Assembly: GCF_014647755.1 (NCBI RefSeq)
Contig: NZ_BMPU01000003.1
Location: forward strand, 186,001 to 250,000
Direction of reading: 5' to 3'
Source: Porphyromonas pasteri
GTDB taxonomy: Bacteria > Bacteroidota > Bacteroidia > Bacteroidales > Porphyromonadaceae
Length of the DNA stretch: 64,000 nucleotides
The position numbers and the translations under genes are program-made. Below, in pieces: positions 33,183-41,063 of this stretch. Below the pieces are notes generated by a model, which ran no database searches, had not been told where the DNA came from, and worked only from the letters and a program-made list of their open reading frames with translations. Within the stretch, counting starts at the first letter, position 1. Each line of letters begins with the position of its first letter.

Positions 33183-35027
33183 ATGAACTACCGCATTGCC
33201 CTCACGGCGCTCCTCGCTATCCTCTCCCTTCTCTCCTGCTCACAGGAGGATCCCGCCATAGAGACGCTCACAATAGCCTCCTTAGGCTCTGACACCCTCT
33301 ATACCGGTAGGGAGTATCACCTCTCGGTCACCTCTACGCCTCGAGTGGAGTCCCCACGTCTCTCATGGAGTGTCTCCGACGCCAGCATCGCATCCATCCA
33401 GTACGGGGGCGTACTGAAGCCCCTTCGCAAGGGGGAGCTTACCGTCCTAGTCACCTCACTCCAGTCCGGAGGCAAGAGCGTACGAGCCAGCCGCCACTTC
33501 ACCCTCATCTCCTCTGGGGTCTACCTGCGTGACCGCTCGATCACGATCAATCCCCTCGAGACCTACACACTCCCCTATCGCTTCCTCCCCGAAGACTATA
33601 AGCCTACAGAGGCGCTCTCATGGAGTGTCGCCGATCCCTCCATCGCCTCAGTCGATAGCGAGGGGCGGGTACGTGGCCTCACTGATGGCGAGACGACCGT
33701 CTATGTACGCCTGGGTAATCCCCTCTCAGGCTTCTTCTCCGAGGATTCGGTAGCTGTGACGGTACGCCACCACGCAGCCCCTACCTACACCTACACGGAT
33801 GGAGTGCTGGAGCTTACGCAGAAGGTCCCAGGGCTCCTACCCATGGTCGCTAAGGAGATGCCCTACTTCTCCAAGATCATCGTCCATGGCCCGATCAACG
33901 GCTCCGACCTACTCTTCTTCAGCGAGCAGAATGCCCGCATCGATGCCCTTGATCTCTCCGATACACGCATCGTCAGTGGCGGGCGCACGGTCCTCCCGAA
34001 GAAGCGTTTCTACAGTGACCCAGAGCCTACTGCAGTGGGCGTAACGGACGACACACTACCGCGTGCCTTTGCCTCAGGGCTGACCATCAAGCAGCTCACG
34101 CTACCACGAGGGATACGCGGACTCATTGACTTCGGGCTGAGCTTCATCTACACCAGCCTCACCTTCCCCGAGGGCTATGAGGAGCTCCAGCTTGGAGAGT
34201 TTGCCACGACACGGCTACAGCTTCCTGGGAGCCTCAAGCGCCTTTACTGTGATCAGCCGAAGCTCTTCGAAGAGCAGAACGGTGGACCAAACGACCTCAA
34301 GATTTCCTCGGTGGAGGAAGAACTGCTCCTGCCCAAGGGGCTCGAGGAGCTACGAGCGCTCTTGGAGCTCAGCAGTCCGCTTACCCTCCCCCGATCACTG
34401 AAGGCGGTGACCCTTACTGGACGCTTCGATGATATCACCTTTGCTGGACCCTCAGCCATCACCACACTCAGTAGCTCCTTCTTCATCCAGCACCCCAATC
34501 AGGATAAGGGCCCTCTCTCCACGATACAGGCCAAGACGCTCCGCCTGCCTGAGGGGCTCGAGACGCTCGGAGCACGCGCGCTGGCTGCTGGAGCCTATGG
34601 CTACTTCATCAGCAATCAGCAGATCGACCTGAGGACGGCGCTCCATATCAAGCAGCTCCTCCTCCCCTCTACACTTCGGAGTATAGGCGAAGCGGCCTTC
34701 TTCTCCGCACAGATCCAGGAGCCCGTCAGGCTCCCCCAGCGCTTACGCACCATCGGTCCGCTGGCCTTCTATGCCAGTAGCCTCCCAGAGATCACGCTTC
34801 CAGAGAGCCTTCAGCGCATCGATGATCAGGCCTTCGCCCTGTGCGGATCCCTGGAGACAGTTCGTGCCCTCGGGAAGACCCCTCCGATACTGGGATCGAT
34901 GGCTTTCTTCCGTACGACAAAGCAGGGGCGTATCGAGCGTCTCATCGTCCCACAGGGCTGTAAATCTGCGTACGTCCAGGCAGGCTACGCACCGTTCTTC
35001 TTCGACATCGTAGAGGCTGCCCATTAG
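33183..35027 (+). CDS. Lipoprotein with Big_2 domains and BspA-type leucine-rich repeats
   Basis: This 614-residue protein has a lipoprotein signal (ALTALLAILSLLSC). Two Ig-like Big_2 domains follow: one ending SWSVSDASIASIQYGGVLKPLRKGELTVLV and one with SWSVADPSIASVDSEGRVRGLTDGETTVYV. From about residue 250 on, LRR_5/BspA-type repeats appear (IKQLTLPRGIRGL, KTLRLPEGLETLGARAL, KQLLLPSTLRSIGEAAFF, LPEITLPESLQRIDDQAFALCGSLETV). BspA-like proteins in oral Bacteroidota bind fibronectin, fibrinogen and other cells. It is the second LRR protein in the operon, 15 bp after the BACON gene. Confidence 0.85.
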   Translation: MNYRIALTALLAILSLLSCSQEDPAIETLTIASLGSDTLYTGREYHLSVTSTPRVESPRLSWSVSDASIASIQYGGVLKPLRKGELTVLVTSLQSGGKSVRASRHFTLISSGVYLRDRSITINPLETYTLPYRFLPEDYKPTEALSWSVADPSIASVDSEGRVRGLTDGETTVYVRLGNPLSGFFSEDSVAVTVRHHAAPTYTYTDGVLELTQKVPGLLPMVAKEMPYFSKIIVHGPINGSDLLFFSEQNARIDALDLSDTRIVSGGRTVLPKKRFYSDPEPTAVGVTDDTLPRAFASGLTIKQLTLPRGIRGLIDFGLSFIYTSLTFPEGYEELQLGEFATTRLQLPGSLKRLYCDQPKLFEEQNGGPNDLKISSVEEELLLPKGLEELRALLELSSPLTLPRSLKAVTLTGRFDDITFAGPSAITTLSSSFFIQHPNQDKGPLSTIQAKTLRLPEGLETLGARALAAGAYGYFISNQQIDLRTALHIKQLLLPSTLRSIGEAAFFSAQIQEPVRLPQRLRTIGPLAFYASSLPEITLPESLQRIDDQAFALCGSLETVRALGKTPPILGSMAFFRTTKQGRIERLIVPQGCKSAYVQAGYAPFFFDIVEAAH

Positions 35028-35052
35028 TCCCACCATCTATCGCTTATCTCCT

Positions 35053-35517
35053 ATGGCAAGCAACTCCTTCCCCAAGCGTCAGTGGTATCTCACCCCATTC
35101 CTTTTACTCTTAATCACCCTCGTCTGTGGCCTACAGAGCTGTAGCAAGGGTAGTCCTCAGGAGCCCAAGTCCAGCGGCCTCGCCGGCTCTCTATGGACTG
35201 AGGGTACGGGGACGATGCTCCTCGACTTCGTCAGTGACAGCGAAGTGCGCTTCACCCTCACGCCCTCGGGGAGCCCTCGCACGATGAGCTACACGACCTC
35301 CTATCGCCTCGAGGGGCAGACGCTCTACATCACCGACATCATCCGTACCACACCCTTCGGCGAAGCGATCCTCTTGAAGGACTTCCGCGCGGAAATCAGC
35401 TCGACTAAGCTCGTAGCCAACTTCACCACGGCATCAGTCACCATCAACCCAGAGAGCAAAACGCCGTCCTTCTCACCCCAACCGCTGAAGGGATATATCT
35501 TCCACCGCAAGGCATAG
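35053..35517 (+). CDS. Small lipoprotein, last gene of the uptake-like operon
   Basis: This 154-residue protein has a lipoprotein signal (LLLITLVCGLQSC). The body is beta: LAGSLWTEGTGTMLLDFVSDSEVRFTLTPSG, SYTTSYRLEGQTLYITDII and LVANFTTASVTI. This GSLW-start arrangement resembles lipocalin-like lipoproteins of Bacteroidota. No ligand can be named. It lies 25 bp after the BspA-like gene and is followed by a strong terminator, so it closes the nine-gene unit. Confidence 0.75.
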   Translation: MASNSFPKRQWYLTPFLLLLITLVCGLQSCSKGSPQEPKSSGLAGSLWTEGTGTMLLDFVSDSEVRFTLTPSGSPRTMSYTTSYRLEGQTLYITDIIRTTPFGEAILLKDFRAEISSTKLVANFTTASVTINPESKTPSFSPQPLKGYIFHRKA

Positions 35518-35540
35518 CTTCAGCCCTCCCCCTATGTGAT

Positions 35541-35581
35541 AGCGCCCCACCTCCCTGAGCAGGAGGTGGGGCGCTACTTTT
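35541..35581 (+). terminator. Terminator of the nine-gene lipoprotein/receptor operon
   Basis: AGCGCCCCACCTCC pairs with GGAGGTGGGGCGCT (14-bp perfect stem, 7-base loop), followed by ACTTTTAT. Confidence 0.9.
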
Positions 35582-35666
35582 ATGCTGGTAGGTGGGCTAT
35601 CACTAAAGCGTCGTGAGGCGAGGAAGTGACTTGAGAAACGCAGAGCAATAGTGATCCGCAGTACAG

Positions 35667-35767
35667 ACCAGTAGTCATTCGCACTCGAACCACTACTGGT
35701 TCGCTCTCCGACCACTACTGGTTTGTACTATGAACCACTACTGGTTTGCACTCGGACCACTACTGGT
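35667..35767. repeat. 22-bp-phased array of ACCACTACTGGT units (array 3)
   Basis: Units start at 35667, 35689, 35711, 35734 and 35756 (spacing 22, 22, 23, 22). The last four are ACCACTACTGGT; the first is a degenerate ACCAGTAGTCAT. Spacing and unit number match array 2, but the core differs (CTAC instead of GTAC). It lies between two convergent terminators. Confidence 0.9.
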
Positions 35768-35830
35768 TCGCACGCCCCTTCTCTATGCCCTTATGCTCTA
35801 CGCTTCGAGAGGAAGTGACTTCACCATATA

Positions 35831-35876
35831 CAAAAACAAAAGCTCCCCCTGTGCGAAGCGTTCGCACAGGGGGAGC
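35831..35876 (-). terminator. Terminator of pepD
   Basis: GCTCCCCCTGTGCGAA pairs with TTCGCACAGGGGGAGC (16-bp stem). The plus-strand A-rich run to the left gives the 3' U tract. Confidence 0.9.
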
Positions 35877-35905
35877 CTGCTTGATTGGGCTTAGTGTCGA
35901 GACGA

Positions 35906-37363
35906 CTACTTAGCTGCAGGGATTTCCTTGAGGACCTGCAGGAGGTGACGCCACCAGAGGTCTACCGTCTTGATCTCGATACGCTCAGCGGGTGAGTGTA
36001 CATCACGGAGCGTAGGACCGAAGGATACCATATCGAGGTCGGGATAGACATCGAGGATCAGACCGCACTCGAGACCAGCGTGGATAGCCTTGACAGCTGC
36101 TTCCTTGCCGAAGAGCTTGCGATAAGCATCAGCCGAAGCCTTCAGGATAGCAGAGTCTGGGTTGGGCTTCCAGCCTGGGTAAGAGTCGGTGACCTTGACA
36201 TCAGCACCAGCGAGCTCGAAGACAGAGGCTACCATCTCCGAAGCGCTGTCGCGCAGGCTCGTCGTGGAGCTACGCTGGCTGGTTTCGACGAGGATGACGC
36301 CGTCACGCTGCTTGATAGAAGCAAGGTTATTCGACGTCTCTACCAGATTTTCCAGCTCGTGGCTCATACCGAGTACGCCGTGAGGGCAAGCGTAGAGCGC
36401 ACGTACGAGAGCGGACTTCGTCTTGCAGTCGATGACCTGTGCAGGAGCAGCAGCGTCTTCGATATCGAGGCGGACCTTGGGGTCAACGGCCTTGAGCTCA
36501 TTGCGTACAGCAGCATCGAGCTCGCGGAGGAGTTCCTCAGCCTTAGCCTTGTCAGCGGGCTTGACACCGATGAGCGCGTGAGCTTCGCGGGGGATAGCGT
36601 TGTGGAGGTTACCGCCACCGATCTCAGCGAGGCACCAGTCGAGGTTCTTCTCGAGAGCGTAGAGGTAGCGCGTGAGGAGCTTATTAGCGTTGCCGAGGCC
36701 GACGTGGATCTCCCCACCAGAGTGACCGCCCTTGAGGCCAGAGACGGAGGCACGGAGCCATACGAGATCCTGAGGAGCAGCCTTGTACTCGGGCTTGAAG
36801 GTAGCGACGATACCCTTACCGCCGGCGCAGCCGATGAAGAGCTCACCTTCGTCCTCGCTGTCGAGGTTGATGAGGATCTTACCGGTGAGGAAGCCAGGCT
36901 GGAGGGCGAAGGCACCGGTCATACCGGTCTCTTCGTCGATGGTGAAGAGGGCTTCGATAGGCCCGTGTTCGATGTCGTCCGAGGCGAGGACGGCGAGCTG
37001 TGCAGCACAGCCGATCCCGTTGTCAGCACCGAGGGTGGTGCCGTCAGCATGGAGCCATTCGCCATCGATGATGGTACGGATGGGGTCGTTGTCGAAGTCG
37101 TGCACGGTACCAGCGTTCTTCTCGCATACCATGTCGACGTGACTCTGCAGGATGAGCTTGACACGGTCTTCGTAGCCAGGGGTAGCAGGCTTGCACATGA
37201 CGATGTTGCCCACCTTATCCTTCTTGTACTCGATACCGTGGTCCTTAGCGAACTTCTCGAGGTAAGCGATGATCTTCTCTTCCTTCTTCGAGGGGCGGGG
37301 GACTTGTGTGATCTCATGGAAGTACTTCCAGACAATCTTGGGGTTCAGCTCTGTAATTTCCAT
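35906..37363 (-). CDS. pepD: Aminoacyl-histidine dipeptidase (PepD, M20 family)
   Basis: This 485-residue cytosolic metallopeptidase cleaves dipeptides such as Xaa-His. Zinc-site motifs are in order: LILQSHVDMV (first His and Asp), TTLGADNGIG (bridging Asp), FTIDEETGMTGA (general-base Glu with metal Glu), INLDSEDEGE, and the C-terminal DVHSPAERIEI (last His). The dimerisation lid with GLKGGHSGGEIHVGLGNANK is also present. Length is typical. It fits an organism that lives on peptides. It is monocistronic and diverges from the promoter at 37470. Confidence 0.95.
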   Translation of the reverse strand: MEITELNPKIVWKYFHEITQVPRPSKKEEKIIAYLEKFAKDHGIEYKKDKVGNIVMCKPATPGYEDRVKLILQSHVDMVCEKNAGTVHDFDNDPIRTIIDGEWLHADGTTLGADNGIGCAAQLAVLASDDIEHGPIEALFTIDEETGMTGAFALQPGFLTGKILINLDSEDEGELFIGCAGGKGIVATFKPEYKAAPQDLVWLRASVSGLKGGHSGGEIHVGLGNANKLLTRYLYALEKNLDWCLAEIGGGNLHNAIPREAHALIGVKPADKAKAEELLRELDAAVRNELKAVDPKVRLDIEDAAAPAQVIDCKTKSALVRALYACPHGVLGMSHELENLVETSNNLASIKQRDGVILVETSQRSSTTSLRDSASEMVASVFELAGADVKVTDSYPGWKPNPDSAILKASADAYRKLFGKEAAVKAIHAGLECGLILDVYPDLDMVSFGPTLRDVHSPAERIEIKTVDLWWRHLLQVLKEIPAAK

Positions 37364-37469
37364 TGCTTTACTTGATGTTTACGTATAGGTAAATGTGTTG
37401 GCAGGGCGACAAGCAGCACTTTTCTCTGCCCCTCGTAGTACACTTAAGGCCTTAATCAGCGAAAACTTG

Positions 37470-37477
37470 TACCTTTG
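37470..37477 (+). promoter_or_regulatory. -7 box for the small-membrane-protein/ompH run
   Basis: TACCTTTG followed by C matches TAnnTTTG well. The first ATG (37509) lies 31 bases further on. Confidence 0.65.
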
Positions 37478-37508
37478 CTCCCAACAAATATAACGATAAA
37501 AAACAAGC

Positions 37509-37565
37509 ATGGCACTCCTTCCGATAGCACTCTTCGTCGGTGCAGTCATACTTTTCACTCTCTAA
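37509..37565 (+). CDS. Tiny hydrophobic peptide ORF (18 residues)
   Basis: The frame ATG...TAA encodes MALLPIALFVGAVILFTL, a single membrane-helix-like peptide. It is the first start codon after the promoter box at 37470 and lies 20 bp before the next membrane-protein gene. Its placement and uniform hydrophobicity argue for a real microprotein or a translated leader peptide. No homologue can be named, and chance cannot be excluded for so short a frame. Confidence 0.4.
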   Translation: MALLPIALFVGAVILFTL

Positions 37566-37585
37566 AGGCAAAGACAAAGAGTAGT

Positions 37586-37801
37586 ATGTCACTATTCCTC
37601 ATCTCACTCCTCGCTATGGGGCTCGTGGTCTTCCTCCTCTCTATCGGGGTGATCTTCAAGAAGAACGGGCGCTTCCCCAGCACACACGTTGGGGGCAACC
37701 GAGCTATGCAGCAGCGTGGTATTTCGTGCCACACGTCACAGCACAAGGACGCTCAGCGCCACAAGACTCTGGCTGAGCGCCTCGCTGCTAACGAGGGGTA
37801 A
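37586..37801 (+). CDS. Small single-pass membrane protein with Cys/His tail
   Basis: This 71-residue protein starts at the ATG at 37586 (MSLFLISLLAMGLVVFLLSIGVIF, one membrane helix). A conserved-looking cytoplasmic tail follows, with KKNGRFPSTHVGGNRAMQQRGISC and then HTSQHKDAQRHK. The GRFPxxHVGGN pattern recalls short proteins found throughout Bacteroidota, but no function is known to me. An upstream in-frame Met at 37475 would add polar residues before the helix and is rejected. It lies between the tiny ORF and the OmpH-like gene on one likely transcript. Confidence 0.8.
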   Translation: MSLFLISLLAMGLVVFLLSIGVIFKKNGRFPSTHVGGNRAMQQRGISCHTSQHKDAQRHKTLAERLAANEG

Positions 37802-37860
37802 GCGACCTCTGTAGCCCCCACTATCCCCCCGCATATCCATATACAAATCATAATCTACCT

Positions 37861-38499
37861 ATGACAAAGAAAGGTTTCGTAAGCCTCGGCACACTCGCCA
37901 TCGCACTCACCAGCTCCCTCTGCCTCTCCTCCTGTGGAGGGAACAAGGCCGAGCAGAAGTCTACCCCCACCACGCCCGTCGAAGTACAAGCTACTGGCCT
38001 GCCCATTGCTCTTGTGAACATGGACAGTGTCACCTCACAGTATAAGTTCGCACAGGAAATCAAGGAAGCGCTCGAGAAGGATGCCGCCGCTCACCAGACC
38101 CGTCTTCAGGGCAAGAGCGCTGCTATCCAGAAGGCTGCAGCCGACTTCGAGCGCCGTATGCGCATCAACGCCTTCGTCTCGGCAGAAGCCCAGCAGGCTG
38201 AGCAGCAGAAGCTCATCCGCATGCAGCAGGAAGGTCAGGCTCTCAGCGCTGAGCTCTCCGAAAAGCTCGCTCTCAAGCAGCAGTCCCTCCTCGAGGATAT
38301 GATGAAGTCGATCCGCGAACAGCTCAAGGAATACAATAAGGATGGCCGCTACAAGCTCATCCTCACTAAGGTCGGCGACAACATCCTCTACGCAGAAGGC
38401 GCGCTCGACATCACCGAGGACTTCATCAAGTACCTCAACGAGCACTACAATGCTGGCGAAGGCGTCCAGGCTAAGACGGACTCTACGGCTAAGAAGTAG
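37861..38499 (+). CDS. OmpH/Skp-family periplasmic chaperone-like lipoprotein
   Basis: This 212-residue protein has a lipoprotein signal (ALTSSLCLSSC, Cys at about 24). The OmpH/Skp core follows: IALVNMDSVTSQYKFAQEIKEALEKDAAAHQ, then two long coiled-coil helices rich in Gln, Lys and Ala (about residues 70-150), and the closing strand region YKLILTKVGDNILYAEGALDITEDFIKYLN. Skp proteins form trimeric jellyfish-like cages that carry unfolded outer-membrane proteins across the periplasm. Here the protein appears membrane-anchored by lipid. A terminator follows. Confidence 0.9.
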   Translation: MTKKGFVSLGTLAIALTSSLCLSSCGGNKAEQKSTPTTPVEVQATGLPIALVNMDSVTSQYKFAQEIKEALEKDAAAHQTRLQGKSAAIQKAAADFERRMRINAFVSAEAQQAEQQKLIRMQQEGQALSAELSEKLALKQQSLLEDMMKSIREQLKEYNKDGRYKLILTKVGDNILYAEGALDITEDFIKYLNEHYNAGEGVQAKTDSTAKK

Positions 38500-38542
38500 T
38501 ATCGCCCCTACGGGCTTCATCGCCCCAAGGCACACCGCATAG

Positions 38543-38579
38543 AGGGGGAGCAGCGTGATGCTGCTCCCCCTTATTATTT
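38543..38579 (+). terminator. Terminator of the ompH-like gene
   Basis: AGGGGGAGCAGC pairs with GCTGCTCCCCCT, followed by TATTATTTGG. Confidence 0.85.
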
Positions 38580-38616
38580 GGACCTACTCCTCCAGCCCGT
38601 ATAGGATGCAGTCTAT

Positions 38617-38716
38617 TCCTATATAGGTCGATGAGCTGACCTATATTGGTCGCGACGCGAAGCTATATAGATTTGGACTGATTCCTATATAGCTTTGTGA
38701 AGTGACTTATATTGGG
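38617..38716. repeat. 22-bp-phased array (array 4) at the end of repeat copy 4
   Basis: Units start at 38617, 38639, 38661, 38683 and 38705, exactly 22 bp apart: TCCTATATAGGT, ACCTATATTGGT, AGCTATATAGAT, TCCTATATAGCT and ACTTATATTGGG. ACC..GGT-type and AGCTATATAG-type units alternate in one register, which shows that both belong to one class. Confidence 0.85.
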
Positions 38717-39045
38717 TTGTTGCTCTGCGTAGGGATAAAAGTTATGGACGAGTGGCAAATAAGTTTGGTCTACGTACGTGGATCTAATATCTACGTACGT
38801 GGATATTTGGATTTACGTGCTTGGTCTTTAAGACTACGTACATAGATAGAAGAATAGCACTACGGGAAGGTGCTTTTTTCTTCACGAGAAGGACACTTTT
38901 CCCTCTGCAGGATAAGTGGAATACGCACGATAAAGCGAAGGGAAAAGCGTATCACTTCGGAGAGGTACATCGGGGTGCTGGGCGTGCGATGCCTTAGCAC
39001 TCTCAATAGAAGACAGGACTCTTCCGCAACAGTCTCTAAAGGCTG
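38617..39045 (-). repeat. Dispersed intergenic repeat, copy 4 (inverted)
   Basis: Read on the minus strand it begins TAGAGACTGTTGCGG near 39042. It carries the full block order: CTAAGGCATCGCACGCCCAG, CTCTCCGAAGTGATACG, a poly-A segment, four ACGTA sites, TGCCACTCGTCCATAACTTT and the phased array. It sits between the convergent ompH-like and DUF3109 genes. No gene is seen in 38500-39157. Confidence 0.85.
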
Positions 39046-39082
39046 TACAGGAATGCCCGCGCACGCTCCCCTCAAACAAAGA

Positions 39083-39121
39083 CATCGCCCCGTGATCCGA
39101 AGAGCGGATCACGGGGCGATG
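39083..39121 (-). terminator. Terminator of the dcw/DUF3109 operon
   Basis: CATCGCCCCGTGATCCG pairs with its perfect 17-base complement across a 5-base loop. TTTGTTTG follows on the minus strand. Confidence 0.9.
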
Positions 39122-39157
39122 CGTATTGGTATGTGTGAGGTGGTGCGAGGTAGAGGC

Positions 39158-39757
39158 TTAGCTCTGGCTCACTTCCGCCTCTTCGCGCTCAGCCTTCAAG
39201 AGGGCTGCGACCTCCTCCAGCTGCGTGTAGAATTCCTCACCAAAGGCGCGTATGAGCGGCGCACGCAGGAACTGATAGACGGGCACCTGGAGCTTACGCC
39301 CGAGCTTGAGCGCACATTTGCAGATCGACCACTTATGGTAGTTCACCGCCGTGAAGGTGGGGTACTTCGTCAGGCGCACGGGATAGAGCTGACAGCTGAT
39401 GGGCTTGATGAAGTCCGTCTTCCCTTCGCCATAGACCTTCTCAAGAGCGCAGGCACAGCGTCCCTGCTCGTCGTAGGTGGTGAAGACGCAGTCACGCCCA
39501 TTCACGATAGAGGTCACCTCGTCGCCATCCTCATCAAGGTAGCTGACGCCCTGCTCCTCGATGATCTTGAGGGCTGCAGGGGAGAGCAGATGGCGCACAT
39601 GGGGCAGGCACTGACGAAGCTGCTCCGCTTCGCCCTCCTCCAGCGGCGCACCGCTATCGCCTTCGACACAGCACTCGCCCTTGCACGTATCGTAGTCACA
39701 GACGAAGAGTACGTCGAAGAGGTCTTGACTGACGATCTTATCTTCTATTTGGATCAC
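39158..39757 (-). CDS. DUF3109-family Cys-rich protein
   Basis: This 199-residue protein has a cluster of cysteines in CDYDTCKGECC, CVFTTYDEQGRCACALEKVYGEG, PISCQLYPVRL and SICKCALKLG. The spacing suits a bound Zn or Fe-S centre, as proposed for the DUF3109/YkgJ-like family. It lies 16 bp after mraY, so it is probably expressed with the peptidoglycan genes although it has no known wall role. The following hairpin ends the operon. Function is unknown. Confidence 0.9.
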   Translation of the reverse strand: MIQIEDKIVSQDLFDVLFVCDYDTCKGECCVEGDSGAPLEEGEAEQLRQCLPHVRHLLSPAALKIIEEQGVSYLDEDGDEVTSIVNGRDCVFTTYDEQGRCACALEKVYGEGKTDFIKPISCQLYPVRLTKYPTFTAVNYHKWSICKCALKLGRKLQVPVYQFLRAPLIRAFGEEFYTQLEEVAALLKAEREEAEVSQS

Positions 39758-39773
39758 TCGGCAGGCCCTCCTA

Positions 39774-41042
39774 TTATCGGATCTTCAGCGTGACGATAGT
39801 CACCACAGCCAGCAGGATACCGATGAGCCAGAAGCGCATCGTCAGCTTAGCCTCGGGGATCTTAGCGATAGGACGCTTCAAGAGACTCTCTGTAGCCGCC
39901 CCGCCAGGGAGCTGGAAGTGGTGGTGCAGGGGCGCCATCTTGAAGACACGCACGCCCTTGCCCGTACGCATACGGGTGTACTTGAAGTAGAAGCGCTGGA
40001 TGAAGGAAGAGGTAAATTCAGCGATGAAGATACCGCAGAGGATAGGCAGCAGAAGCTCCTTACGAATGAGGATAGCGAAGACCCCGATGATACCACCGAG
40101 CGCCAGACTACCTGTGTCGCCCATAAAGACCTGTGCGGGATAGGAGTTGTACCAGAGGAAGCCAGCCGTCGCCCCGACGAGCGTAGCGGCGAAGATAACC
40201 AACTCTTCTGCCCCTGGGATAAACATCGTATTCAGATAGCCCGCCATATCGTGGTGCGAGGAGACGTAGGCAAAGACCCCCAGCACCACGCCGACAATAG
40301 CCGACGAACCCGAGGCCAAGCCATCGACGCCGTCGGTGAGGTTCACACCATTGGAGAGGAGCATGACGACGACGACCGTCATCATGATGAAGATGGTCAC
40401 CCCGACGATCTTCTTCACCCCTGGATCAGAAATGGGAAGGATCTCAGAGTAATCGAGGTTATTCGCCTTGAGGAAGGGGATAGAGGTCTCGAGGCTCTTG
40501 GTATCTGTGGTCTCGAAGCGAATCTCACGCACACCGCCCTCACGGACGATCTCACTATTGCGCTTGATGACGACCGAAGGGCTGAGGTAGAGCGTCACCC
40601 CGACGATGAGGCCGAGGAAGACCTGCCCGATGATCTTGTAGTGCTCCTTGAGCCCGTTCTTATCCTTCTTGAATACCTTGATATAGTCATCGACAAAGCC
40701 CAGAAGGCCCATCAAGAGCGTCGTGACGATCATCAGGATGACGTAGATATTGTCCAGTCGCGCAAAGAGGAGCGTAGGCACGAGGATCGCCATGATGATG
40801 ATGACACCACCCATCGTGGGGGTGCCCTTCTTCGTCTGCTCGCCTTCGAGACCGAGGTCACGTACCAGCTCGCCGATCTGCTTGCGACGGAGGAAGTCAA
40901 TGACCTTGCTCCCCCAGATCGTGCTGATCAGGAGCGCCACGATGAGCGCTAAGCCCACACGGAAGGAGACGTAGGTGAAGAGACGTGAGAAAGGTAAGGC
41001 AATACCCTGACGGGTCAAGTACTCAAAAAGGTGATAAATCAT
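39774..41042 (-). CDS. mraY: Phospho-N-acetylmuramoyl-pentapeptide transferase
   Basis: This 422-residue integral membrane enzyme transfers phospho-MurNAc-pentapeptide to undecaprenyl phosphate, making lipid I. Catalytic motifs are intact: KKGTPTMGG, LLGFVDDYIKVFKKD (Asp-Asp), SNGVNLTDGVDGLASG, QVFMGDTGSLALGG and MAPLHHHF. About ten membrane helices are visible. An extra loop of about 60 residues between helices (around residues 160-215) is usual in Bacteroidota MraY. It lies 21 bp after murE. The usual next gene, murD, is absent. Confidence 0.97.
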   Translation of the reverse strand: MIYHLFEYLTRQGIALPFSRLFTYVSFRVGLALIVALLISTIWGSKVIDFLRRKQIGELVRDLGLEGEQTKKGTPTMGGVIIIMAILVPTLLFARLDNIYVILMIVTTLLMGLLGFVDDYIKVFKKDKNGLKEHYKIIGQVFLGLIVGVTLYLSPSVVIKRNSEIVREGGVREIRFETTDTKSLETSIPFLKANNLDYSEILPISDPGVKKIVGVTIFIMMTVVVVMLLSNGVNLTDGVDGLASGSSAIVGVVLGVFAYVSSHHDMAGYLNTMFIPGAEELVIFAATLVGATAGFLWYNSYPAQVFMGDTGSLALGGIIGVFAILIRKELLLPILCGIFIAEFTSSFIQRFYFKYTRMRTGKGVRVFKMAPLHHHFQLPGGAATESLLKRPIAKIPEAKLTMRFWLIGILLAVVTIVTLKIR

Positions 41043-41063
41043 AATCGTGTGTAGAGTGAAATA

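Noticed and set aside
38870-39793. Plus-strand open frame of 307 codons
   Set aside because: It begins inside repeat copy 4 and is then antisense to the DUF3109 gene, which has a conserved Cys pattern.
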